From Halomonas sp. A40-4 (GTDB taxonomy: Bacteria; Pseudomonadota; Gammaproteobacteria; Pseudomonadales; Halomonadaceae), in contig NZ_CP065230.1 of assembly GCF_015767635.1 (NCBI RefSeq), positions 1,240,001 through 1,304,000 of the forward strand: 64,000 bases of DNA, written 5' to 3'. How positions within the stretch are numbered: position 1 is the first letter of the stretch; every line of letters starts with the position of its first letter. Under the pieces are notes generated by a model. That model did no database searches and was not told the DNA's origin. It saw nothing but the letters and a program-made list of their open reading frames with translations. The position numbers were made by a program, and so were the translations under genes. Below, piece after piece: positions 8,911 through 17,058 of this stretch.

Positions 8911-9170
8911 AGCAGCGACATACCTCTATTTTTTTATGAAATACAACTTTCGTGGTAATTCAAAGTAGCACGCTTAGCGCTGTCGATTGATGAATATACG
9001 TTATACCCACAATATCGAGTTCTAAACGATAGCTGGGGACTCGGCGTTGCAAAGCGTCGCAAGCGATGGCCAGCATCACCCCTGCGAGGTAGCCAGCCAT
9101 TTTTCACGTATAAGACGCATACTTCGCAGGTCGTGCGGCGAATGCGTTCAGTTGCCTCCCATTGCTCCCT

Positions 9171-10124
9171 TCAATTGGCGTTGGATTTCAGCCACTGCCA
9201 GTAGTCGCGGATGCCTTCGCGAATGTCCGTGAATCTGGGCGTGAAGCCAAGCTCCTGCTGGGCCAGCGAGATATCCAGCGGTGCGCCTCTGACCACGAAG
9301 GGGCCGGGACCCAGTTTGACGTTGGCCCGCTTGCCCGTGATCTCGGCGACGTGTTCGACGATCTGCAGGTGGTCGACGCTGACCCCGCTGGAGATGTTGA
9401 AATTGCGCTGGACAACACTGTCCTTCTGGAACAATTTGACGATGCCGGCCGCTGTGTCGTGTACATGAGTCCAGTCCAGGGCCTGCTCGGCGCCGTTGGG
9501 TGCCTGGATATCGTCAAGCCCTTCCAGCGGGCCAAACAATCCCTGGTAGACCATATGCATGTGCGATGGGCGCTTGCCAGGACCGTAGACGAAGAACAGC
9601 CGTGCGTTGCGTACGTCCATTCCGTAGGTGTCACTGTATTGCAGGCCATAGAGCTCACCGGCAATCTTGGTGGCCCCATAAAGATCGGTCGCTTTGTAAG
9701 GCGTCGCTTCGCTTTGGGGTCCCGGGGCATCGCCGTAAACGGCACCGGAACTCATGTTCACGACCTTGTTAATCCCCAGAATTCGACAGATTTCGAGTAC
9801 ATTCAGGGTACCCATCGCGTTGATCGAGATATTCTTGAAGGGGCGTTGCTGGAACGTGGGGCCGGCGATGACCGAGACCCCATGGATGACACCTTCCAGT
9901 TCGTCCTGATGACGACGGAAAAGCTCGAACATGCTGTGATAGTCGAGGACATCGACGGCTTCCAGCACTAACTTGTCGCGTACCTCCTCCAGATAGTCGA
10001 GACCCAGCCGATCGAAATGGCCGGCCGCCATGTCGCAGATGATGACTTGCTTGCCTTGCTTGGCCAGTTGGTAGGCCACCCAGGAGCCGACGTGGCCGAG
10101 CCCCCCCGTAATGAGAACAGACAT
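9171..10124 (-). CDS. NAD-dependent epimerase/dehydratase (extended SDR)
   Basis: 317 residues with a GAGGAG ribosome site before the ATG. It has an N-terminal Rossmann motif GGLGHVGSW, the catalytic serine in NMSSGAVYGD, and the YxxxK motif YGATKIAGE, as in UDP-sugar epimerases and sugar-acid dehydrogenases of the extended SDR group. It is the last gene of the operon RuBisCO-like protein - TRAP binding protein - TRAP small - TRAP large - SDR (40 bp after the large permease). That position suggests it oxidises or epimerises the sugar acid that the transporter imports, as DenD does for D-erythronate in the other locus in this window. The substrate itself is unknown. Confidence 0.85.
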   Translation of the reverse strand: MSVLITGGLGHVGSWVAYQLAKQGKQVIICDMAAGHFDRLGLDYLEEVRDKLVLEAVDVLDYHSMFELFRRHQDELEGVIHGVSVIAGPTFQQRPFKNISINAMGTLNVLEICRILGINKVVNMSSGAVYGDAPGPQSEATPYKATDLYGATKIAGELYGLQYSDTYGMDVRNARLFFVYGPGKRPSHMHMVYQGLFGPLEGLDDIQAPNGAEQALDWTHVHDTAAGIVKLFQKDSVVQRNFNISSGVSVDHLQIVEHVAEITGKRANVKLGPGPFVVRGAPLDISLAQQELGFTPRFTDIREGIRDYWQWLKSNAN

Positions 10125-10164
10125 GATGTGAATCTCCTCGTTGTCGTGGACAGGCGTTGCTGCC

Positions 10165-11457
10165 CTAATTGAGTACCAGGTTGGGTAGAAACATGACGAC
10201 TGCTGGGAACAGGATGATGATCAGCAATACCGCGAAAAGCGGTATGTAGAACGGGAGTATTTCCCTCACCAGACCCGAGAACGGCATGCCGGTGATCTTC
10301 TGTATCGTGAACAGCACAGTGCCGACAGGCGGTGTGATCAAGCCGATCATCAGGGTGAAAATCATGACCACGCCAAAATGCACGGGATCGATACCGTATT
10401 GCATCACCACCGGCACCAGTAGCGGGGTCAGCAGGAACAGCGCCGGAACTGAATCAATAAAGAGCCCGATCAGGAGGATGAACAGGGCCAGCAAGAGCAG
10501 CAGTCCGAGTGGGTCGGTCACCGTTGCCAGCAGAAAATCCGCCACCAGCGCGGTCACCTGATAACGTGCCAACACCCAGCTATAAAGCGCACTGCCGGCG
10601 ATGATAAAGAGCAGCGCGGCGGTATCAATGGCGGTGGCGCGCAGAATATTCAGGAACTCGCGTATGTTGATCGAACGATAGACCAGAAACGAGATGATCA
10701 GGCAGTAGATCAGCGCTACCACCGACGCCTCGGTAGGGGTAAACACGCCCGAGAGAATCCCCACGATGATAATCAGGGGGGTTAACATTGGCAGTGCGCC
10801 CCGCGTGAGGGCGAGAGTAAACTCGCTGAAACTAGCCCTTGCCCGCGTCGGGAAACCGCGCCGATGAGAGATAATGGCGACCATCACCATCAATCCTATG
10901 CCCATGAATAGCCCGGGAATGATGGAAGCCAGAAAGATGGCGGCAATCGAGGCATTGGCCAGGGCGCCGTAGATGACAGCGGGGATGCTGGGTGGGATGA
11001 TCGGTCCAATAGTGGCCGAACTGGCGGTAACGGCGGCACTGAAGCCAGTCGGGTAGCCGTCGTCCTCCATCGCCTTGATTTCCAGCGCCCCGAGTCCGCC
11101 GGCATCGGCAACCGCCGAGCCGGACATGCCCGCGAACAGCATGCTGGCGACGACATTGACATGACCCAGCCCACCCTTGAAGTGGCCGACCATGGTGCGG
11201 GCGACATCGAAGACACGGTCCGAGATGCCGGCACTGTTCATCAGGCGGCCAATGAGCAGAAAGGCGGGGATAGCCAGAAGGGTAAAACTGTTGACCCCGT
11301 ATAGTGTCCGCTGTGAGATCATTTCCATGGGGATGGCGTCAAAGCCACGGGTATAGCCCAGTACAAGGGCCGAAGAGGCGATCATGGCGAATGCCACGGG
11401 AACCCCGAGCATCAGCAGAACGATCAAGCCAACGAACATGATGACGAAAACTTCCAT
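10165..11457 (-). CDS. TRAP transporter large permease (DctM type)
   Basis: 430 residues, almost entirely hydrophobic with about 12 membrane segments, including the family-typical GVPVAFAM near the N-terminus, FAGMSGSAVADAGGLG in the middle, IGPIIPPSIPAVIYG, and LMIGLITPPVGTVLF near the C-terminus. It is the ion-coupled transport subunit of a TRAP system in the inner membrane and works with the DctQ-type gene 2 bp upstream and the binding protein encoded before that. Genomic position next to a RuBisCO-like protein and sugar-acid kinase points to a sugar-acid substrate rather than a C4-dicarboxylate. Confidence 0.92.
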   Translation of the reverse strand: MEVFVIMFVGLIVLLMLGVPVAFAMIASSALVLGYTRGFDAIPMEMISQRTLYGVNSFTLLAIPAFLLIGRLMNSAGISDRVFDVARTMVGHFKGGLGHVNVVASMLFAGMSGSAVADAGGLGALEIKAMEDDGYPTGFSAAVTASSATIGPIIPPSIPAVIYGALANASIAAIFLASIIPGLFMGIGLMVMVAIISHRRGFPTRARASFSEFTLALTRGALPMLTPLIIIVGILSGVFTPTEASVVALIYCLIISFLVYRSINIREFLNILRATAIDTAALLFIIAGSALYSWVLARYQVTALVADFLLATVTDPLGLLLLLALFILLIGLFIDSVPALFLLTPLLVPVVMQYGIDPVHFGVVMIFTLMIGLITPPVGTVLFTIQKITGMPFSGLVREILPFYIPLFAVLLIIILFPAVVMFLPNLVLN

Positions 11458-11459
11458 GG

Positions 11460-11975
11460 TCAGTCACTCCTGCCATCTTCGATGGTGGGTTGGGGGGTGC
11501 CCATGAGACGCTGGTAAAGTTCACCGAGCAGGAGCGCGATCATGAGCAACGCGGAAATCATCTGTATGAGGTAGATGTAGGAAAAGCTCATCTGAAAGGT
11601 GCTGGCCATGATGCCGGCCGTTCTGTCCATCATGTTCCAGGCTCCAGCGACGAGCATCAGCAGCACCAGCACGCAGATCACATCCGCTACGCTGGCAATG
11701 ATGTTGCGCACGGAAGGGCTCAAGATGTCGGTCACGATGGTGATGCGAATATGTTCCTGGTAGCGCAGCGCGAGCACTGACCCCAGGAAAATTTCGGCCA
11801 GGAAGAGATAGCGCGAGGCTTCATCGGTCCAGGACACGGCAATGCCCAAGGCATAGCGTGAGATGACTTGAACAGCCATGATGATCAGCATCAGCGCGAA
11901 AGCTGTCATCACAACCCCGGTCAGCAACTTCCAGAACAGATCAAGTGCACGGGTAACGCGTTCCGAGATTTTCAC
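11460..11975 (-). CDS. TRAP transporter small permease (DctQ type)
   Basis: 171 residues with four predicted membrane segments. The pattern MLIIMAVQVISRYALG followed by SWTDEASRYLFLAEIFLG is the DctQ signature of a long helix, then an acidic/aromatic loop before the second helix. Translation probably starts at a GTG at 11975 with GGAGGC in front. It forms the membrane complex with the large permease, which follows after only 2 bp. The gap to the upstream binding-protein gene (74 bp) contains a hairpin. Confidence 0.9.
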   Translation of the reverse strand: MKISERVTRALDLFWKLLTGVVMTAFALMLIIMAVQVISRYALGIAVSWTDEASRYLFLAEIFLGSVLALRYQEHIRITIVTDILSPSVRNIIASVADVICVLVLLMLVAGAWNMMDRTAGIMASTFQMSFSYIYLIQMISALLMIALLLGELYQRLMGTPQPTIEDGRSD

Positions 11976-12014
11976 GGGCGCCTCCGGGTGATGTGCATCG
12001 GAATGGACGAGCGA

Positions 12015-12040
12015 GCGAACCGCCGAAAGTGACGGTTCGC
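12015..12040 (-). other. Intercistronic hairpin between TRAP binding protein and small permease
   Basis: GCGAACCG at 12015-12022 pairs with CGGTTCGC at 12033-12040 (8-bp perfect arms, 10-nt loop). It lies in the 74-bp gap after the binding-protein stop on the minus strand. No clear T-run follows. Such a structure can protect the upstream transcript end or partly terminate, leaving more binding protein than permease. Confidence 0.5.
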
Positions 12041-12049
12041 CCTTTGCGG

Positions 12050-13024
12050 TTACTCGACGAGTGACAGGACGTAGTCACGCACCGCAGGATGATAGCTCTC
12101 GGCAATGTCGCGAATCGCGGGTTCGGCTGCGCTGCGGAAGGCGGCGACATCCGGCTCGACGATGGTCATGCCGAGTTCCTCAAGCTCCGCGTAGAGGTCG
12201 GCCTGGCCATTCGCGACCATGTCGTTACCCCAGCTGGTCGCTTCATCGATCGCACCGAGGATGATGTCGCGATTTTCATCGGAAAGCCCTTGGTAGAAGT
12301 CCTCGTTCATCAGCCAGTGAAAGAACGAATAGACATGCTCGGTGCGGTTGATATGGCTCTGTACCTCGTAGAGTTTGCCGGCATGGATCAGATCAACCGG
12401 GTTTTCCTGCATATCGATCACCCCGGTCTGCAGGGACGTGTAAACTTCGGGCCAGGCGATAGGGCTGGGCAGGGCGCCGATTTCTTCCCAAATCTGGATC
12501 CAGGGCGCGATCTCGGGTACCCGCATGCGCACCCCTTGAACGTCTTCTGGCGTTTCGACTGGGAAGTTGGACGTCAGGTTGCGCGGATTGCGTGCGGAAA
12601 GTCCGACCAGACGCATGTTGCCGTTGGCGATAAGCTGTTCGTTGAGCAGTTCGCCGGTCTCGCCGTTGTAGACCTCACGGGCCTCTTCGCTGGAGCCGTA
12701 GACGAAGGGCAGGTCGGCGGCGGCAAATTCCTCGGCATATAGGGTCATGGGCATTGAGCCACCCAGGGCGATAGCGTACTCGCCGTAACTGGCGCCCTCG
12801 AGGTGGTCACGTTCGCCGCCCACTTCGGTCCCCAGCAGGGTGATCGAGAATTCGCCGTCGGTCTTTTCTTCGATGCTCTCCTTGAGCCGTTCGCCCACCT
12901 TGAACATGGGATGCGACGGTTCGACGTGGATGGCAATGGCCAACTCCTCGGCTGAGGCCGTTGTTGTCGTGCCAAAGGCCGCGAGGCCAACGAGGAAGAT
13001 GCTGCTTGCTGTTATTGTCTTCAT
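12050..13024 (-). CDS. TRAP transporter substrate-binding protein (DctP family)
   Basis: 324 residues from the ATG at 13024, which has GAGGT upstream and begins a clean signal peptide (MKTITASSIFLVGLAAFGTT...ASA); a longer frame to 13090 would bury this signal peptide. The DctP fold is clear from YGEYAIALGGSMPM, LPFVYGSSEEARE, the specificity segment GVRMRVPEIAPW carrying the conserved substrate-carboxylate-binding Arg, and TSLQTGVIDMQENPVDLI. It captures a carboxylated substrate in the periplasm and delivers it to the DctQ/DctM pair encoded downstream. The upstream gene is the RuBisCO-like protein, 62 bp away. Confidence 0.93.
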   Translation of the reverse strand: MKTITASSIFLVGLAAFGTTTTASAEELAIAIHVEPSHPMFKVGERLKESIEEKTDGEFSITLLGTEVGGERDHLEGASYGEYAIALGGSMPMTLYAEEFAAADLPFVYGSSEEAREVYNGETGELLNEQLIANGNMRLVGLSARNPRNLTSNFPVETPEDVQGVRMRVPEIAPWIQIWEEIGALPSPIAWPEVYTSLQTGVIDMQENPVDLIHAGKLYEVQSHINRTEHVYSFFHWLMNEDFYQGLSDENRDIILGAIDEATSWGNDMVANGQADLYAELEELGMTIVEPDVAAFRSAAEPAIRDIAESYHPAVRDYVLSLVE

Positions 13025-13086
13025 GGTACTTACCTCTTTGATGTCGTAGTGGCGTATTGATGTTGTTATGGCGTATCGGTGTTGCT

Positions 13087-14376
13087 TCATCCTGAAAACG
13101 GGCGGCTAAAGGCCCGCAACGCGACCGCAAGGTCGGGTTCCTGTTTAGCGTATTCCTCCAGCGATATTCCGCGGGAGGTGGCGTCCCAGGCGGCACGAAT
13201 TCCGCGGCAGCCAGAGGCGACTCCATCGGGGTGGCCCATGATGCCGCCGCCGCAGGTGTAAATGAGATCCGTCGACTTGAGTGCCGCGAACGTAGCGGGT
13301 ACCTGGTGGATCGTTTGGGCCGACGAAAAAACCGGCATTGCACAATCGTCGCGGTCCGGCGCTTCGAGCAATGGGGTCAGGCAGGCGCGGGCGGAGTCGA
13401 TCACCGAGGCATCGGCCTCGGCAAACTTGCTGCCGAGACCGTTGACGTGCAAGTGATCGGCACCGGCCAGGCGCAGTAATGTCTGGTAGGCGCGGTAATC
13501 GATGCCCAACTGCGGATGGCGGTAGAAAAGGCCCCACCCATTGCGGTGACCATGAATCGGTAGCTGGGCATGACGCCTCAGTGCCGTCAGCGACCCCATG
13601 CCGATCCAGTTGACGCTGGCCATGACACAGGTACCCCCATGGTCGCGGACCAGGTCATGGCGCTGGCGCATTTCATCGAGGTCGCCAGTGATGTTGAAGG
13701 CATACATGGGCTTGCGCCCGGTACGTTGAGCGTGTTCCTCGATCACTCGCATCACCGCAGGGACCCGCTCGGCTAACGGCGAATAGGGGGGATCTGCAAT
13801 CAGCTCGTCATCCTTGATAAAGTCGATGCCGGCTTCCACCAGTTGCTTGACCAGTGCGGCGGTTTCCTCGGGGGATAGGCCTACACTGGGCTTGATGATG
13901 GTACCCACCAGCGGGCCCCGGTCGACGCCTGCCAAATGCCGCGTGCCGGAAACCGAAAACTGGGGGCCGGGCATTGCCTTGATGAACGCATCGGGCAGTG
14001 CGATATCCGTCAACCGGAAACCGGAAAGTTCCCGTAGCTCAGTGAGGTTGCCAAGAATCGTCGCCATCAGGTTGGAAAGGCTGGCCCCGATATTCTCGAG
14101 CGGCCATGACAAGGTGACATCCGCCTGCTGGTAAGTGTCACCGGATAAACAGCCAGGCAGTGAGGGCGTATCACATGCCGTCAGCGCGGTGACCGCGTCT
14201 ACCCTGGCGGCATGGCGTTCGCGCAGGGCATCGGTTTCTCCGGCCAGCTTGAGGAAAGTGCCGGAGGACTGCTCGCCAGCCATCGCCAGGGCCGCCCGCT
14301 CTGGATCAAGCGGCGTTTCGATGCGGTAGCTGGCGCTGATGCGCGGCATTTCAACTGAAGATGGCTGGCTCGCCAT
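13087..14376 (-). CDS. RuBisCO-like protein (RuBisCO large-chain superfamily, form IV)
   Basis: 429 residues from the ATG at 14376, chosen for GAGGAG upstream; in-frame TTG/GTG codons extend to 14394. The RuBisCO barrel is unmistakable: GTIIKPSVGLS (Lys162, counterpart of Lys175), DFIKDDEL (Lys188-Asp190-Glu191, the carbamylation and metal site), PIHGHRNGWG (His275-His277-Arg278), HVNGLGSKF (Lys317, loop-6 lysine), VFSSAQT (Ser351/352) and CGGGIMGHPDG (phosphate loop). Relative to true RuBisCO, IKPKLGLS is IKPSVGLS, losing the second lysine. Some form-IV proteins act on 3-oxo-isoapionate 4-phosphate (decarboxylase or transcarboxylase/hydrolase), whose substrate is made by a DUF1537 kinase, and such a kinase lies in the divergent arm here. 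That makes a phosphorylated branched or linear 3-oxo sugar acid a likely substrate, but this is inference. It heads the TRAP/SDR operon. Confidence 0.92.
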   Translation of the reverse strand: MASQPSSVEMPRISASYRIETPLDPERAALAMAGEQSSGTFLKLAGETDALRERHAARVDAVTALTACDTPSLPGCLSGDTYQQADVTLSWPLENIGASLSNLMATILGNLTELRELSGFRLTDIALPDAFIKAMPGPQFSVSGTRHLAGVDRGPLVGTIIKPSVGLSPEETAALVKQLVEAGIDFIKDDELIADPPYSPLAERVPAVMRVIEEHAQRTGRKPMYAFNITGDLDEMRQRHDLVRDHGGTCVMASVNWIGMGSLTALRRHAQLPIHGHRNGWGLFYRHPQLGIDYRAYQTLLRLAGADHLHVNGLGSKFAEADASVIDSARACLTPLLEAPDRDDCAMPVFSSAQTIHQVPATFAALKSTDLIYTCGGGIMGHPDGVASGCRGIRAAWDATSRGISLEEYAKQEPDLAVALRAFSRPFSG

Positions 14377-14434
14377 TTGCGTACTCCTCACCAACTGGTT
14401 CGAATGGCTATTCAGAAAGCTAGCACTGGTGATT

Positions 14435-14448
14435 TGGTAGCGCTACCA
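14435..14448. promoter_or_regulatory. LacI-family operator palindrome
   Basis: A perfect 14-bp palindrome TGGTAGCGCTACCA in the middle of the 131-bp divergent region between the RuBisCO-like gene and the LacI-type repressor gene. The central CG within AGCGCT is typical of LacI/GntR-type operators. It is placed about 60 bp from both starts, so one bound repressor could control both arms. A nearly identical palindrome precedes the tetronate locus at 33518. Confidence 0.75.
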
Positions 14449-14507
14449 TTTTTTTCATCATAGGATAAACTTCCAGGAACGCAAACTGGGATAGATAGGA
14501 GAAGGGT

Positions 14508-15554
14508 ATGTCAACCAACAAGACGGGCGTGCGAGAACGTCGACGTCATCAAGGTGATAACCGTGTCACGCTCAAGGACGTAGCGAGGGAGGCAGGGGTC
14601 GCGCCGATCACTGTGTCGCGCGCCCTGAATACGCCCGAGAATGTCTCTGCCGGTTTGCGTGAGCGTATCGACAATGCCGTGTCCGCACTGGGCTATGTTC
14701 CCAATCTGATCGCCGGCGGTCTGGCCTCGGCAGGTACCCGAGTGATTCCGGTGGTGGTGCCGTCACTGTCGATATTGACCTATATCGAGGTAATCCATGG
14801 CATCCAGCAGACCCTTGAACCCGCTGGTTATCAGGTGCTGTTGGGCTCCACCGATTTTGACCTGGAACGCGAGGCCTCCCTGGTCGATACGGTGCTCGGC
14901 TATTCGCCTTCAGGGATGATCATGACCGGTCTCCGGCATCGCGAGAGCGCTGAACGTCGGCTGAAGGCCTGGGGACGACCTGTGGTCGAGATCATGGAGT
15001 TGGGCGAGACCTGCATCGATATGAACATTGGGGTTGAAAACACCGAAGCGGGGGCCTGCATGGCCAGGCATCTGGTCGAGCGGGGCTATCAACGTATTGC
15101 CTTTCTGGGAACTGGCATGGCGCACGATTATCGTGCCCGCCTGCGGTATGAAGGGCATCGTCAGGCATTGAAGGCAGCTGGGATAGAAAGTGACGTGCTA
15201 TTTCAGGATGACCAACCTTCGTCGTATGAGGTAGGGCGGAAACTGTTTCTCGAGGCGTTGGACGCACGTCCTGAACTTCAGGCGTTACATTTCGCCAACG
15301 ATAACCTGGCGGCCGGGGCCATTCTGGAAGCCAATCGGATTGGCGTACGGGTGCCTCAGGATATCGCCATCGGTGGATATCTGGGGTTGTCGTTGGGTGA
15401 GCACCTGACGCCACGCCTGACAACGGTGACCGTGCCCCGCTACGAGATGGGCGTAGAGGCCGCGAAAATGCTATTGGCGAAGCTGGAGGGCGGATCGCCC
15501 GCCTCATCGAGAGTTGATATAGGCTACGAGCTCAAGGTGCGAGAGAGCACCTGA
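14508..15554 (+). CDS. LacI family transcriptional repressor (GntR/IdnR-like)
   Basis: 348 residues with a GGAGAAGGG ribosome site. The N-terminal helix-turn-helix (TLKDVAREAGVAPITVSRAL, about residues 21-40) is followed by the hinge helix (YVPNLIAGGLAS) and a periplasmic-binding-like effector domain (VIPVVVPSLS through AIGGYLGLSLGEHLTPRLTT). It is a close paralogue of the repressor at 32427-33461; long stretches align without gaps (GYQVLLGSTDFDLERE versus GYQILLGNTDYDLDRE; RARLRYEGH versus RASMRYEGH). It is expected to bind the palindrome at 14435-14448 and to be released by a sugar acid or its phosphate. The kinase gene follows after 24 bp. Confidence 0.93.
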   Translation: MSTNKTGVRERRRHQGDNRVTLKDVAREAGVAPITVSRALNTPENVSAGLRERIDNAVSALGYVPNLIAGGLASAGTRVIPVVVPSLSILTYIEVIHGIQQTLEPAGYQVLLGSTDFDLEREASLVDTVLGYSPSGMIMTGLRHRESAERRLKAWGRPVVEIMELGETCIDMNIGVENTEAGACMARHLVERGYQRIAFLGTGMAHDYRARLRYEGHRQALKAAGIESDVLFQDDQPSSYEVGRKLFLEALDARPELQALHFANDNLAAGAILEANRIGVRVPQDIAIGGYLGLSLGEHLTPRLTTVTVPRYEMGVEAAKMLLAKLEGGSPASSRVDIGYELKVREST

Positions 15555-15578
15555 GCAACCAGGAAAGAGGGGCTAACA

Positions 15579-16910
15579 ATGACAAGACCACTGGTTGCCT
15601 TTTATGGCGACGATTTCACCGGTTCGACGGAAAATTTGGCGCAGTTCTGCCGCCATGGATTTCGTGGGCGACTGTTTTTCTCCACTGCAGCGCCCGAGAC
15701 GATCTTTGACATGGCAACGGAACTGGATGTGGTAGGGCTGGCGGGGACGGCTCGTGGGTTGACGCCGTCGGCAATCACCGCCGAGGTCGAGCCGGCCCTT
15801 GCAGTCATCGAGTCGATCGCCCCCAGGCTAATGCAGTTCAAGATCTGCTCGACATTCGATTCATCACCGACGGTGGGCAGCATCGGGCATGTAATGGAGC
15901 TGGCCCGTCGGCGCTGGCCGGGCTGTGCTCTGCCGGTGATGCCCGCTACCCCGGACTTCGGGCGATACACCGCATTTTCCCACCTGTTCACCCGCTACCA
16001 GGGCGAGATCTGTCGGTTGGATCAGCATCCAGGCATGGCGCATCACCCCTCGACCCCGATGAACGAGGCGGACTTGCGTCGTCATCTGGCTTCGCAGACG
16101 ACAATTGCGTCGGCGGCGGTCACACTGCTCGACTATCGTCAGGCGGGCGGCGGCTGGGAGACATTGTGGTCGGCCGTTGAGTCAGAGCGTTTCGTGGTCC
16201 TTGATGCCACCAATCAGTCCGAGCTGCAACACGCTGCCGAGTTGATCCTGCGCCTGGCCGAGCACCGTCCTACGCTCGCGGTTGCTGCCCAGGGGCTGGC
16301 AGATTCCGTGGGCCGTTCCTTGACCCGCGATACGGTGGAGCGCCACCCGTTGCCGACCACCTATCAAGGCGTGGCGCGGTTGCTGGTGCTATCCGGCAGT
16401 TGTTCCCCGCAGACCCGCATGCAGTTGGCGCATTTCGAGTCGCAGGGCGGTTGCGTTCTGCCACTGCAGCCCGAAGAGGCGATGCGCGATGCGCCTGGCG
16501 TGGCCCGACGGCTGTCCCGCCAGGTGATGGCTATGTTCCGAGAGGGTCGTGATGTCGCTGTGGCGACCACGCGCAGCGACACGGATGTCATTGCAGACCT
16601 TTCAACCGAGCGACTGGCGACGGTCGTTGGCGAGGTTTTCGCTCGACTGACCCGCGAGCTGAGAGAGGCAGGCGATCTTCATCGTGTTGTTTTTGCGGGT
16701 GGTGATACCTCGAGCCATGCCATGCGGCAACTCGGGGCAGATGCCCTGGAACTGGTGGCCTTCGATGAGGCTCAGGGCGGCCATCTGTGCCGGCTGGTAG
16801 CCACCGACTCGCCGGTCGACGGGCTGGAGGTAGTACTCAAGGGCGGCCAGATCGGCGGGGAGGAGCTACTGGTGCGCGTCAAGCGCGGCACGGCCTATCC
16901 CGATGCATAA
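15579..16910 (+). CDS. Four-carbon acid sugar kinase family protein (DUF1537; 3-oxo-sugar-acid kinase)
   Basis: 443 residues with an AGGAAAGAGG site upstream. The N-terminal substrate domain begins with GDDFTGSTEN; the C-terminal nucleotide domain has VLSGSCSPQTRMQL, VVFAGGDTSSHAMRQLG and VVLKGGQIGGEELL. Known DUF1537 kinases phosphorylate 3-oxo-tetronates (OtnK) or 3-oxo-isoapionate (OiaK) at C4 using ATP. It is related to, but clearly distinct from, the OtnK in this window. Its neighbour across the divergent promoter is a RuBisCO-like protein, a pairing reported for apionate catabolism, so it may make the phosphorylated substrate of that protein. Cytoplasmic. The exact substrate is inferred, not shown. 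Confidence 0.9.
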   Translation: MTRPLVAFYGDDFTGSTENLAQFCRHGFRGRLFFSTAAPETIFDMATELDVVGLAGTARGLTPSAITAEVEPALAVIESIAPRLMQFKICSTFDSSPTVGSIGHVMELARRRWPGCALPVMPATPDFGRYTAFSHLFTRYQGEICRLDQHPGMAHHPSTPMNEADLRRHLASQTTIASAAVTLLDYRQAGGGWETLWSAVESERFVVLDATNQSELQHAAELILRLAEHRPTLAVAAQGLADSVGRSLTRDTVERHPLPTTYQGVARLLVLSGSCSPQTRMQLAHFESQGGCVLPLQPEEAMRDAPGVARRLSRQVMAMFREGRDVAVATTRSDTDVIADLSTERLATVVGEVFARLTRELREAGDLHRVVFAGGDTSSHAMRQLGADALELVAFDEAQGGHLCRLVATDSPVDGLEVVLKGGQIGGEELLVRVKRGTAYPDA

Positions 16911-16918
16911 GGGAGACG

Positions 16919-17038
16919 ATGATGTATCCGGTCCGACCAATCTGTCTCGAAAACAGCTTGGCGAAGTGTCATGACAGACGCCTTAATTGCTTCCGTACGG
17001 TGCCTTTTGGGATAGATGGAAGGGTTTATGATCTATGA
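16919..17038 (+). CDS. Possible 39-residue ORF, unrecognised
   Basis: A short frame with tandem ATG codons (16919 and 16922) begins 8 bp after the kinase stop and has GGGAG just upstream. It encodes 39 residues with four cysteines (MMYPVRPICLENS...). I recognise no family. It could be a genuine small protein translated with the kinase, the stub of a lost downstream gene, or chance; only position and the ribosome site support it. Confidence 0.2.
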   Translation: MMYPVRPICLENSLAKCHDRRLNCFRTVPFGIDGRVYDL

Positions 17039-17058
17039 GGGCATACAGCGCTGCTTCT

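Noticed and set aside
13087..14376. Calling the RuBisCO-like gene a carbon-fixing RuBisCO.
   Set aside because: One key lysine is replaced, there is no small subunit or phosphoribulokinase, and the neighbours are sugar-acid catabolic genes.
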